Positions 29,705 through 41,319 of a stretch of 64,000 bases of DNA are shown in pieces. The stretch covers positions 46,693,708-46,757,707 of the forward strand of contig CM076847.1 in NCBI GenBank assembly GCA_039519185.1, given 5' to 3'. The stretch comes from Astragalus membranaceus. Taxonomy: Eukaryota; Streptophyta; Magnoliopsida; Fabales; Fabaceae. Numbering within the stretch: position 1 is the stretch's first letter; each line of letters starts with the position of its first letter. The translations under genes were made by a program, and so were the position numbers. Below the pieces are notes generated by a model, which saw only the letters and a list, made by a program, of their open reading frames with translations, did not search any database and was not told the DNA's origin.

Positions 29705-31958
29705 TGTAACACCCCGATAAATTCTAACATATAGAATCACCGAAATGCACTAAATGGCATACATCAGAGTAACTTCCTATTATTGAAATATTGAACACAT
29801 CTAAAACTTTCGATAATACATATCAAATGGTTCTCTGAACCTCATAAACTTCCTGAGAATGCTTAAGTTTCAAAACTTAAGACTTGTACATAATCCTGGT
29901 GTTCAATACTCAAAACATAAAGTAGCGGAAACGATTTATAACTTATACATGATAGTTATACAACCGATAACAAAAGTACTATAGAAGGGCGAGGGCCTAA
30001 ACAAGAAACATAAACTTCCGGACTCCTCGAGTCACACCAGCTAACCATGCTTTGTTGCCTTGGCCTTCCCCTGTTTCTTTGTAAAAACCACAAATGTGAA
30101 GGGTGAGATAAACATTATCTCAGTGAGTCCTATCGAGACCCCTGACCAACTCTAACGGTTTGTTATACTTTAATCTGAACTCGTGGCCCGAATAAGCGAC
30201 CACGTGAATACATGATGATTACTCGTAACTTGTAGCCCTAATAAGCGACTACTTGTTACATTTCTGATCTTTCCTGATGTAGCCCTAATAAGCGACTACG
30301 GATCATATTTTAACGTGAACTTAGCACAACCCGAGATATAATGCTAGACAATCTTGATTGCCCAATATCTACGGAAACCCCAATCCGAAATTCTATCCGA
30401 ATAATGCTAGGGTCCTAGCTTTGGATTCATGACTCCCCTCAACTAGGTATGCTAACAACTGGAGGATCGTCATCCTCGATATACACAAGGTATACCATCT
30501 ATCTTTCCCCGAGGAAAAGTAACTTGATTTGTGTTTACATGAATTGAGAGTTTTTATGTCTTTATACACAAGTGTTCTATCAAACATGATTAACTCCATG
30601 ATATCAATCTTCACCTTGTTGGGGAACCATGGGGAATGGATTAGAAGAGGATTGGAATAATTCGGAATGGATAAAAAGGTACTTTGAGTTTTGAAGGTCA
30701 GAAGGTCTCACACGACCCGTGCGTGTAGGCGCACGACCCGTGCGTTGTTGAACAATTTGTAGAAGATTTCTAGAAAGATACGCACGACCCGTGCGACTAA
30801 GCGCACGATCCGGGCGTTACCCAATAAAATTGTAGAAAGTTCCAGAAACATACGCACGACCCGTGCGGATAGGCGCACGATCCGTGCGTGTTTAAAAATC
30901 CAGTTATTGTAGTATCAGATGGGAACGCACGACCCGTGCTCATAGGCACACGATCCGTGCGTCTCTATCAGTTTTCCAGAAAACAGACTTTTCATGAGTT
31001 AATCCATTCCATTCCGATTCCAATTTCCCTTCCGATCGAGACCCAATCTTAAACATGCATTGAAAACAGTATATTATAGCAATCCCAAATCAATCCAAAC
31101 AATCAATCAAGTAACTTCATATTTTAAATCACAATCTTTTCGGTACAACGGTTTTCAAAAAAAGTGGAGACTCAAAACACACGCATTCCCTAAGCGAGTT
31201 ATAGAACTCACCTAACGTGATGTCAATCACGCAAATTCTGAAACACTTGGAGTTCAACGACACCGAATTTACACGAACTTGCTCCGTAACGGCCCTTCTC
31301 GTTCTCACGAACACCACGCCCTCTCCAATTCGAATCCCAGCGATTTGAGCTACTGACCCTCTTCCCTTATTACTTCAAACAGCAAGGTGATGTCTCCCAA
31401 GGTTCTATTCTAGCTCTAAGATGACATGCAAGCCACTAGAAGTAATACAATTCCATGGTTGCTCTATGAAGCTTTGTGGGTCGAAAATGGTGAATGAGTG
31501 AGGAGGAGGATGTTGATTATGAAAATTATATCAGTTGGAAGAGGAGGGTGTAGGGATCAAGATGGTGCAATCATCTCAAACATGCATCCAGAATTTCTCT
31601 TCCTCTCTTTTCTTCTCTCCCTCTCGCCAGCTCCTTCTCTCCATCTCTCAAAACCTCTCTTTTGCTGAAAAGCTGGAAATGAGGTGGTATTGTGTGGGGT
31701 GTTCAGCTGGGGTTTATTTAATGATAGGAAAATGACTAAATCGCCCCTCCCTCCTTCACTCTCACTTAAGCTAATATCACCCAATAATTATTCTATAATT
31801 CACTTACTTAACATAATGTACCAATTATGCATAACCAATAAATCATTTATTTATTTGATCCATGATACCATTTCATAACTAAAATAATTATGCTCACTAA
31901 TCCACTTAACCTTGTGCTAATTTAATTATATCTAATTAGCTAATCAGGGGATGTTACA
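29705..31958 (-). mobile_element. Solo LTR inserted in Athila-2 RT, TSD GGGAA
   Basis: Both ends are TGTAACA.../...TGTTACA and GGGAA flanks it on both sides (29700-29704 and 31959-31963). It sits exactly in the RT sequence KDHF-PLLFIDQ and no internal element is present. The minus orientation is inferred from similarity: GGGTCTCGATAGGACTCACT on minus near 30120-30140 corresponds to the same block in the solo LTR at 22139 and in Tekay-2. Length is 2254 bp. Confidence 0.92.
30704..30966. repeat. CGCACGACCCGTGCG repeat array
   Basis: Four pairs of near-palindromic CGCACGACCCGTGCG-type motifs, with about 20 bp between the members of a pair and about 40 bp of linker carrying TTCTAGAAA-like sequence. 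They lie inside the solo LTR. A similar pair (CGCACGGATCGTG and CGCACGAGTCGTGCG) occurs at 24058-24095 in the other solo LTR. Confidence 0.8.
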
Positions 31959-31963
31959 GGGAA

Positions 31964-33106
31964 GTGATCTTTCCGGGTAGCTTTGTTAAGCTTTCTGTAA
32001 TCAATACACATTCTCCATCCTTTTCATTTTTAATAACTGTTAAGCCTCCCTTCTTAGGTACTACTTGAACAGGACTAACCCACTTACTATCGGAAATAAG
32101 ATATATTATCCCAGCATCAAGGAGTTTTAAAACTTCCTTTTTAACAACCTCTTTCATGTTTGGGTTTAATCTTCTTTGATGCTCGATAGAAGGTTTATAG
32201 TCCTCTTCCAGTAGTATTCTGTGTATGCAGATTGATGGATTTATTCCTTTAATGTCCTCAATAGTATACCCTATGGCTTTGGGATATTTTTTAAGAACAT
32301 TAAGCAATTTTTCAGTCTCATTTTGTTTTAGATCTGCATTTATAATTACTGGAAAAGTAGAATTAGGGACAAGAAACTCATACCTGAGAGATGCTGGTAA
32401 GGGCTTCAGTTCTATTTTTGGTGCTTCTTTTGGGAGAGGTCGAGGTTTTCCCTCACCCAAAGTTTCAGTACCCAATTTTTGTGATGGTGGATTCTCATCT
32501 AAAAGTTTTATGTAGAATTGGGTTTCCTCTGCTGCATTTGTATCTGTGTTGCCTAAAAGGCAATCTTCCAGACTATCTTGTGAAGTTGATGCGAAAGAGC
32601 AGTCTCGCACGCAATAGTCTACAATATCAATCCTGCAGCATGAGTCCTTTACAGACGGACTCCTCATGAAGTTTGAAACTTCAAACTCAACCTTTTCATC
32701 CCCAACATTAAAAACCAACTTACCATTTTTAACGTCAATTATTGCCCCTGCAGTAGCTAAAAAAGGCCTCCCTAGAAGAATAGGAATTTGGGAGTCTTCT
32801 TCAATTTCCATTACAACAAAATCCACCGGTATAAAAGTTTGCCCTACCTTGATAGGGACATCCTCTAAGATTCTAGTGGGGTATTTAATGGAACGATCTG
32901 CCAACTGTATTGTCATTTTTGTGGGTTTAAGTTCACCTATCCCTAGTCTTTTGCAAAGAGAAAGAGGCATCAAACTTACGCTGGCTCCTAGATCGCACAT
33001 TGCTCTGTTTATAGTTTCACTTCCAATTACACAAGGTATGGAAAACTACCTGGATGTTTGAGCTTTTGTGGCAGCTTGTTCTGGATAATTGCACTACATT
33101 CTTCTG
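31964..33106 (-). pseudogene. Athila-2 protease and N-terminal reverse transcriptase
   Basis: The frame from 33000 starts CDLGASVSLMPLSLCKRLGI, the Athila aspartic protease with DLGA, and continues IQLADRSIKYP, PILLGRPFLATAGAIIDV. The RT N-terminus follows: HRILLEEDYKPSIEHQRRLN, VPKKGGLTV. Near 32020 a frameshift moves to the frame with CIDYRKLNKATRKDHF. The solo LTR ending at 31958 then interrupts RT. The upstream boundary to gag is also frameshifted, near 33107. Confidence 0.88.
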
Positions 33107-34714
33107 TTAATGCAATCGTCTCAATTTAGAATAAGACGGCATTTGAGACAATGCATCAGTGAAAGGAACGTTGATGTAAAGCTTTTTAAGCAAGTCGACA
33201 AACCTTTTGAATTGCTCGTCAAGTTTGTTTTTTGCAAATCTTTGGGGAAAAGGAATGGGTGGTTTGTATGGTGGTGGGGGGATGTGTGGTTCTTCTCTTT
33301 CTTTTTCTAGTTCTTTCTCTTCTTGCTCACATGGTAAATTATTTTTTTCACTCACAATTTTTTCTTGGTTTGCTCTTGGTTCCTCTAATTGTTTTCCGCT
33401 TCTAAGGGTGACGGCATTTATTTGGCCATTTGGATTTTGTTCTGGTTGCCCAGGAAATACCCCTGAAGACTTAGAGGATGAAGCCACCTGTGTTGCCACT
33501 TGAATTATTTGATTTTCAAGCATTTTATTATGAGTGGCAATAGAGTCGACTTTTGATACTAATTTGATAAGTGTGTCATCCAAATAACCAGTTTGATTTT
33601 TGAATTCTTCATTTTGTTTTGTTTGAGATGACGCAAATTTTTCCATCAAAAATTCCAAGTTTGACTTTTGCGGGTTGTTTTGTGGGTTGTTAAAAACCCT
33701 TTGATTTTGAAAGACAGGAGGTGGTCTAGGTGCTGGATTGGGTGGAGAATTTTTGTAGGAAAAATTTGGATGATTTCTCCACCCAGAATTATAAGTATTT
33801 CAAAACGGATCTTCTTTTTGAGCATAGTTAGCATGCTCATTTCCAGTACTAGATGCCTCAAGCTGGCATTCAGCTCCAATATGGCCAACAACCCCACATA
33901 ATTCACATGGTGGAGTAGTAGGAGAAAACGTTTGTGAGACGGCACTTACATTTAATTTTTCAAATTTTTGAAAAAGTGCGTCCACTTTTGAGACAAGATG
34001 ATCAACAGCAGATATTTCATACTTACCTGGCTCTTTTGATGATGCTGGTTTATCTGTTATGGCTCGCTCACTTGCCCATTGACAATGGTTTTGAGCCATA
34101 TCTTCAATGAGTGCATAAGCTTCAGTAAAATTTTTGTTCATCAAAGCTCCACCTGCAGCTGCATCAACAGTCATTCTTGTTGCATATTGTAATCCATTAT
34201 AAAATGTGTGAACAACGAGCCATTTCTCTAGTCCATGATGGGGGCATAGCCTTAACATTTCTTTGAAACGTTCCCAAGTATCATAAAGAGATTCCCCGTC
34301 GTTTTGAGAAAATCGAGTAATTTGACTTCTCATTTGAGCTGTTTTACTTGGAGGAAAGAACCTAGCAAGAAAAGCTTGGTTTAATTGGCCCCAGCTGGTA
34401 ATGGATTCCGAAGGCAAAGAATGTAGCCATGCTCTTGCTCTATCCCTTAATGAAAAAGGGAAGAGCTTTAGTCTTATGGCATCTTGAGGTACCCCGTTTA
34501 ATTTGAGAGTTCCACAGTATTCCGGAAAAATTGAAATATGAAGATTTGGGTCCTCCGTGGGAGAACCCGAAAATTGGTTTTGTTGAACCATTGAAAGCAG
34601 AGATGATTTGAGTTCAAAATTATTTGCTTCCACATTAGGATGTACAATGACAGCTGATGGTTCTACTGAAGGTGTTGCGTACTCTTTGAGAGCACGATTT
34701 TCATTAGCCGCCAT
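33107..34714 (-). pseudogene. Athila-2 gag
   Basis: The start MAANENRALKEYATPSVEPS at 34714 is followed by the capsid-like retrotransposon gag domain (FPFSLRDRARAWLHSLPSES, FLARFFPPSKT, TWERFKEMLRLCPHHGL, FYNGL) over about residues 75-190. A zinc-knuckle-like C-x2-C-x4-H-x4-C (CELCGVVGHIGAEC) follows near residue 275. An in-frame TGA near 33801 interrupts the frame, which then carries on through NTYNSGW, a Pro/Asn-rich segment and an acidic Glu/Lys segment to PPIPFPQRF. It then loses frame near 33107. The start is supported by the short leader and by similarity to Athila gag length. Confidence 0.88.
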
Positions 34715-35596
34715 TGGTTATCGGGAATTTCTCTCCTCCTTCTATGTAAGAACCATTCGATTTCGGGAATTTGTTGAACAGTTTCTCCGAAACTTCTGGT
34801 TCTTCGCATTCGAGGGACAAGAGAAGAAAAAGTAAAAATAAAGAAAATAAAACTTCAGTCTAACCGGTTTCGAAAAACTTAATTAATATCACTTCCTCGG
34901 CTATTTGTGATTTTCATCACAATCGGTGAGTTTTACTCACCCTTAGGATTATTTCGTTTTACAATGAGTTTTACGTTGATTGGTTTCGAGAGTTTTTGAG
35001 TCAAAAACCGATATTTCAAAATATATCGCATTTTGGTCAAATTCGTTTATATTGAGTTTTGATTGATTGTGTGATGTTGATTGGGTCTGTTTTTATGGTT
35101 GTTTGAACTGTTTTTAATCGGAACAAGAATCGGAATTGGGAGGAATAGCGGATTTCGCGAGAAACCGCAAGATCGACATTTTTCAGCAGACGGTCGCATC
35201 GCAACCCGTCCTCATCACATCGCGGCAGGCTTATTTTTGCAACGAAAATGTTTCTGATGTTTTTCGCGTCGCGACGGAAGCTGTTCGCGTCCCGACGCTT
35301 TGCAGTTTTTCAGCAACTGTACACTGATTTTGTTTTCGCGATAACTTTTGATCCGGGAACCCGATTGAGGTGTTCTATGATGCGTTTGAAAGCTTATTCA
35401 GAGGCCTAACTGAATATACATTTTAAAAGGTAAAATGAACTGTTTTTGAAGTTGAAATTGTTTCGAAGAACCGAATAATAGTACATGTGGGCGGATATGT
35501 TTTATTAATAATAAAGCGGACTATGAGTCCTACGTGGTATGGTATAACTGACGCGGGATGATTATTATTTATTCATCTAAACCGGTCTACGATTCA

Positions 35597-35598
<2 letters not shown>

Positions 35599-35686
<88 letters not shown>
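35599..35686. repeat. (AT)n microsatellite
   Basis: Forty-four uninterrupted AT units inside the Tekay-2 LTR. Confidence 0.97.
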
Positions 35687-35689
<3 letters not shown>

Positions 35690-35891
35690 CTATAGGAAAC
35701 GGCCCGATGCGGGTATTATGTTCGATTAACGGTCTAATGTAAATGGACTAAAAGTTCATGTGAAAGTAGATATATATATATACTATATCGAGTTTGGGTG
35801 ACGACCCATGATGTTAACATACTAAGCGGGGCAGTCATGATCCCTTACCCTAGACTCCGTGCCATTAGGAAAAATGCTATTGGTAAGGGGG

Positions 35892-36143
35892 TTCACCGGG
35901 ATTAGCAGTGGATTGCAGTCAGTGTTATGTTGAAAGTTTTTTCGTACGATACACCGGGATTAGCAGTGGATTGCAGTCGGTGTCGTACTGAGGCATAACA
36001 CGGATCACCGAGATTAGCAGTGGATTGCAGTCGGTGTCTTGTTGAATTAAAATGTGTGTGGTTATGAATTAAACCCCGAATAAAAGAAAGTCCTATAATA
36101 TGGTTCACCGGGATTAGCAGTGGATTGCACTCGGTGTCATGGT
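35892..36143. repeat. CACCGGGATTAGCAGTGGAT repeat block
   Basis: Four copies of a unit starting CACCGGGATTAGCAGTGGAT and continuing TGCAGTCGGTGTC, at 35893, 35952, 36005 and 36103, with variable spacers of 20-65 bp. Confidence 0.88.
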
Positions 36144-36610
36144 AATTTAAACAGGATTTATAATTATACCGAGAGCGTTAGTAGGGGTCTCGATAGAACT
36201 CACTGAGATTGTATCTCATTGTTTATATGTTGTTGTTTTACAGAGAAACAGGGAAAGTGGAGATCCAAGAGGCACAAGTAGGCGGTACTCGGATGGTTGC
36301 TGAAGACTTAGCTTTTATGCTTAAGTTATGTTTTCCCCTGTTAGCTATGTATCACGACATTGTGACTTTAACTGTTGTAAAAGTTATGTATTTAGTTTCC
36401 GCTTTCTTGTATGATATTGAACACTGTAGTTCACTGATGGTTTATGGTCAGAGAATAAACATGGTCTTACTTATGTTTAAGACGGTCTTGTTGTATTTAG
36501 TGAAAAATTTAGAGTGGTGTTCAATATTTAAACAGGGAATATATCTCTGATGTTTTAGGGATGGTGCACTTGGGTATTTTTACATGTTAAAAATATCGGG
36601 GTGTTACAGT

Positions 36611-36622
36611 TGGTATCAGAAC
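36611..36622 (+). promoter_or_regulatory. Tekay-2 primer binding site (tRNA-iMet)
   Basis: TGGTATCAGAAC lies two bases after the LTR end and matches the complement of the initiator tRNA-Met 3' end (TGGTATCAGAGC) with one change. It primes minus-strand DNA synthesis. Confidence 0.85.
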
Positions 36623-36732
36623 AGTTCGACCTAGTCGGACTTAGTTTAGGGTTGAGTCGATTCCTTGTTAGTCCTTGTTGTAATTATACTTGTGATGCTA
36701 AGAGACATTGAGGCTCATCAACTCAATACTTA

Positions 36733-38684
36733 GTGCATCATAAGCGGAATTATGTCAGGATGACCAAGACGCAGTCCTCGACCAAGACCGGAATCTCCAA
36801 CCGGTGCATCCTCAAGCAAGGTGACATGACAGTGGAAGAATACATCGCTAAGTTTGAGAAGTTGTTTCAGTTTTATCAAGTGGTAAAGTATGCTCCGAAT
36901 GAGGAATGGAGGATGCAGATGTAAAAGATGGGCCTTCGTGCTTATATGACTTAGGGTCTCAGTCTTATACTCTCACCAATTATGCTGCATTAGTGCAACC
37001 AGCCTATGTCGCCGAGGATGATCTCAAGGAGAGTACTGGAAAGGAAAGAAGGTAGTTGAATTATCAACTCCGAATGCAAAGTCCTAAGATAATTTCATCA
37101 GAGGAAGAGCAGGTGCTATTCTGCGAAAGGTTAGAAGATGTTCTAACTATGGAAAGCATCACAGTGGGGATTGTAAGCAGAGATCTAATCGGTGCTATTA
37201 TAGTAATGTAGTGAGGGGTAAGGGATCTCTCTTTAATAACTCCGTCAGTATATTATATGATTCTGGTGCAACCCACTGTGTTATTGCTCAATCATGTATG
37301 GATCGGTTGGGACTAGCGTTGTCACCGCTATCCGAACCGATAGCTATCTTAACTGTTGCTAAGGGTCGTGTCCAGACCCAATCATTGTGTCAAAATTGTC
37401 TACTTGTCATAGGAGACAAACTTTGTTGTAAAATTTAGTTGCTTGCCTATGAGAGGTATGGGCATCGTTCTGGGTATGGATTGGATGGCTGCAAATCATG
37501 TAACAATCAACTATGCCGATTGAGCTATCAGCTTCACTTCTGAATCAGTTGGATTGTCAAGGACAAATTCTGAAGCAGTTATCTCTTTCACCTCAGCAAG
37601 TCAATCATTATTTCAAGGTACGGAAGCTTATGTTATTATGTTATCTGCATCCACTGAAACTAGTTTAAATTTGGCAGACGTCCAAGTAGTGAATGACTTT
37701 TTGGATGTTTTTTCAGATGAAGTTTCTTCTTTACCTCCTGACCGAGAGGTAGAGTTTTCCAAAGAGTTGGTTCCTGGTGCAGGATCAATATCTATTGCCC
37801 CTTGCCGAATGTCTCCTTTAGAATTAAAGGAATTGAAGTCTCAACTTGAAGAGTTGATCTCAAAGAGGTTCATTCGACCGAGCGCTTCTCCATGGGGTGC
37901 TCCGGTGTTGCTAGATAAGAACAAAAATGGAAGTATGAGATTGTGTATCGACTGCCGACAACTCAACAAAGTGACGATCAAGAATAAGTATCCCTTGCCA
38001 AGGATAAATGATTTGCTTGATCAACTTAGAGATGCGGCGGTGTTTTCAAAAATTGATCTAAGGTCAGGCTATCATCAAATAAGAGGTTTCTTGGGTCTAG
38101 CTAGTTATTATAGAAGACTTATTCAAGGGTTCTCACAATTAGTTCTTCCACTTACTCGGTTAACTCGAAAGGTTCAACTATTTACGTGGGATGCCGATTG
38201 TGAAGAATGTTTTTAAGAGTTGAAAATTCAGTTGACTTCTGTTCCAATCTTGATTCTTCCGGATCCGTCTTTGGAATTCCAAATTTACAGGGATGCTTCT
38301 GGTTTAGGATGTGTTCTCATGCAGAATCAACAAGTGGTACCTTATGCATCCAGGCAATTAAAGTCTCATGAAGAGAATTATCCGACTCATGATTCGGAGT
38401 TGGCGGCTATTGTGTATGCACCGAAGGCTTGCAGATGTTACCTGTATGGGTTTCGTTTCAAAGTCTTTAGTGATCACAAAAGCTTAAAGTATCTGTTTAA
38501 TCAGAGAGAACTGAATAACAGGCAAAGAAGATGGATAGAATTTCCGAAGGATTATGACTTCAAGTTGAAGTATCATCCAGGAAAAACCAATGTTGTAGCG
38601 GATGCGTTGAGTAGGAAATCCATTCACATGGCAGAGTTCATGATGCAAGAAATGGAATTGTTAAAGTCTTTTAGATCTAAGTAG
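36733..38684 (+). pseudogene. Tekay-2 gag-pol remnant lacking RT active site and integrase
   Basis: A short gag piece (MTVEEYIAKFEKLFQFYQVV) is followed at 37211-37438 by the protease with the DSGATH catalytic motif (LYDSGATHCVIAQSCMDRLG). RT starts at 37554 with VNDFLDVFSDEVSSLPPDRE, WGAPVLLDKNKNGSMRLCID and IDLRSGYHQI. The frame then jumps directly to RGFLGLASYYRRLI: the central RT, including the PFG and the xxDD catalytic loop, is deleted in frame. A TAA at 38214-38216 precedes RNase H (YRDASGLGCVLMQ, HDSELAAIVYA, FSDHKSLKYLF, VADALSRKS). No integrase or chromodomain follows. It cannot copy or integrate itself. Confidence 0.88.
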
Positions 38685-39837
38685 GAGTACATCCATAAGT
38701 TTCCACTTTGGTGGCGAGGTATTAGTTTGTTAACCTCTCCTTTGTGAAGGTTAACAATGAGAGTGTATTATGAGATTCCGTTTGACAGGTCAAACGTGAA
38801 TACAGATAGGAAAGTGAAGTGACGGCTGACTGTTTTTCACATCAAAGGAGTAATTGATGGATTTTCTTGCAAGTGATAGAAATTCCCGAAGTAAAGCTTG
38901 GCGTGCGGTATGATAGTTTTGAAAAATAATTTTTTTTTAGTGAAAACCCGCATGCTAAAGTTAATTTTGGGAATGAATCAAGAGGCTAATAAAATCTGAT
39001 TGAGAAAAATCATAGGAGGTGTACTTAGGTTGAGGGGAAACCCAACGCTATTGGTTAATTAGGAAAGGAATTGGGTGCGTCGTAGATAAATATATTGTAA
39101 GGAAAGTTACATCAAAGGAAGAAGGGTTCTGAGTTCTGTTTGATAGTTGTTTTGAGAACAATTGAGGTAATTTTCATTGCTTTCAGAATTAATTGATGTT
39201 CCCACGGGTTATTTCTACATTTAAGGTCAAAGTTTCTAGTAAAACCCCCCCATTTCATCTTTCTTGAAAAGTTTTATCTCGAAATCTTGGGGGCGAGTCA
39301 AGGAGTTTCACAGATGACTTTTCCGTCACATTTTTCAATGTGAATGAGACCTGTTACGGATTTTAGATGATTTGTTGAGAACGTGTTTACACCCTTCGAG
39401 GAAATCGTGTTTGTTTTTACCACTACCGAGGAGTACCAGTTTGGGGATCTCATTTCCAACCAGTATTTCTATCAAGCGTCTTGTATTAGGCCCTTTGATT
39501 TAGATTAATCAAAGTTGGGGCGTAAGCGAGGATAATTGGAATGAAGCTTCGGAAGTGTTTTCAAACGCGGTGCCGAGCCCATGTAAGCGAGTGATGAGTT
39601 TCTCGTCTTGATTCGTAACAAGAGAGTTCGGACTATAACCTTAGAAGTGTTCTAGGGTAGTAGTGGATCATACTTGAAGATTGATGTGCCGGCTTGGGAA
39701 GATTTACTACACTTATTTCGTTAATTCAAGATTATGTTCCAGCAACTTAAGACCTTTCTGAGAATGTCGATTCTCGGTTAGTCAGATGAAAGACTTGACG
39801 AAATTTTGGGGACAAAATTCTTTCAAGTTGGGGAGAA
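38685..39837 (+). other. Tekay-2 degraded 3' internal region and polypurine tract
   Basis: No open frame survives and no integrase motif was recognised. It ends with TTGGGGACAAAATTCTTTCA and the polypurine tract GTTGGGGAGAA next to the LTR at 39838, the usual end of a chromovirus internal region. Confidence 0.65.
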
Positions 39838-40040
39838 TGTAACATCCTCAAAATAATTAGTCGAATTATTTGGATGTTAACCCAATTGAATTAATTTAGT
39901 ACTTAATTGGTAAATTTATTGAGCGCTAAAATTAATCAATGATCATCATGGGATCGTTAACCGGATAATATGGAATAAGGACAATTCGGAATGAAATAAG
40001 AGAATTAAGGAGAATATGGTAATTTGACCACGTTACCATT

Positions 40041-40131
<91 letters not shown>

Positions 40132-41319
40132 TGAGTGAAAGAAAGAGAATTAAAGAAAAGAAAGAAAGGAGAGAACGAGAGACAGAGAGGAGAAAGAAGA
40201 ACGAAAAGAATGGGTAAGAGGGAAAAAGAGGAAATAGAAGGATCAAAGGTTCATCAAAACGTCTTTCGTCCTACACGAAAGTTGATCACCATTTCGTCCT
40301 CTTCATTTTGGTACCAAAATCATCATCATCAACTCACTCACTCTCATATTGCCATTTTCGAAGATTAGAGAAAAAGGGAGGTTTTGTGTTTCAAGCTCAA
40401 AGGAAAGCTTAGGATGGTGGTGAGGAGCGAGCTCAAGGTGGATTACGCGAATATTGAAGTCCGATTTGGGGTTTTTAAATAATAAAAGGTTAGGGTTCAA
40501 ATTTGGGGTTTATGTGTGAATAGTGATTGAGGTTGAAGATGATGAATAGTGTTCGATAATTCAAGGATGACTAGGAGCGAACCCGAAGCGTATTGAGTGC
40601 GGAACGAAGTTCAATTTTTCGCGAATTGGAAGCTAGTTGGTGTTTAGGGTTCGAATTGCGGGATTTCGAGGAATTCGGTATTTCGGGCCAAGAGATGTCT
40701 CGTGATTGAGCGGAAAGATTGGAAGCGGATTTGGGCGTCGTCGGAGCATGGGAGTTATGCAGGGATTGTTCGTGTGAATATGAAGAAAAAGCAACTTCGT
40801 GGAAAGCCTCGGCTATTTGGGATTTTCATTACAGTCGGTGAGTTTCACTCACGCTTAGGATTATTTCGTTTTACAATGAATTTTACGTTGATTGGTTTCG
40901 AGAGTTTTTGAGTCAAAAACCGTTATTTCGAAATATATCGCATTTTGGTAAAATTCGTTTATATTGAGTTTTGATTGATTGTGTGATGTTGATTGGGTCT
41001 GTTTTTATGGTTATTTGAACTGTTTTTAATCGGAACAAGTATCGGAATTGAGCGGAATAGCGGATTTTGCGAGAAACCGCAAGATCGGCATTTTTCAGCA
41101 GACGGTCGCGTCGCGATCCGTCCTCATCGCGTCGTGGCCAGGATTATTTTTGCAACGAAAATGTTTCGGATGTTTTTCGCGTCGCGACGGAAGCAGTTCG
41201 CGTCGCGACGCTTTGCAGTTTTTCAGCAACTGTACACTGATTTTGTTTTCGCGATAACTTTTGATCCGGGAACCCGATTGAGGTGTTCTAAGATGCGTTT
41301 GAAAGCTTATTCAGAGGCC
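39838..41319 (+). mobile_element. 3' LTR of Tekay-2, truncated on the right
   Basis: It starts TGTAACATCCTCAAAATAATT after the polypurine tract and is collinear with the 5' LTR parts at 20407-21354 and 34984 onward. It includes (AT)n at 40041-40098 and (GT)n at 40099-40128 that the 5' copy lacks. Similarity stops in TTATTCAGAGGC near 41319, about 1.2 kb before the LTR end expected from the 5' copy, and pol sequence of another element starts there. Confidence 0.85.

Larger units (their letters stand above)
21355..34892 (-). mobile_element. Athila-type retrotransposon (Athila-2), 5' LTR missing
   Basis: Read on the minus strand: leader and gag from 34714, protease, RT, RNase H and integrase to 27300, 3' UTR, polypurine tract, and 3' LTR (26194 down to 21355). 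Two solo LTRs (22139-25212 and 29705-31958) are inserted in it. Its 5' LTR and primer site are absent: only about 180 bp of leader remain before Tekay LTR sequence starts at 34895. There is no counterpart of the post-integrase ORF seen in Athila-1. Confidence 0.88.
34895..36608 (+). mobile_element. Right part of the Tekay-2 5' LTR
   Basis: It resumes Tekay LTR sequence after Athila-2 and ends ATCGGGGTGTTACA at 36608, followed by the primer binding site. Its first 89 bp (34895-34983) repeat the last 89 bp of the left part (21266-21354) with a single mismatch noticed. It contains an 88-bp (AT)n, a tandem block at 35892-36143 and GCGTCGCGACGG-type CG-rich words near 35190-35300. Confidence 0.85.
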
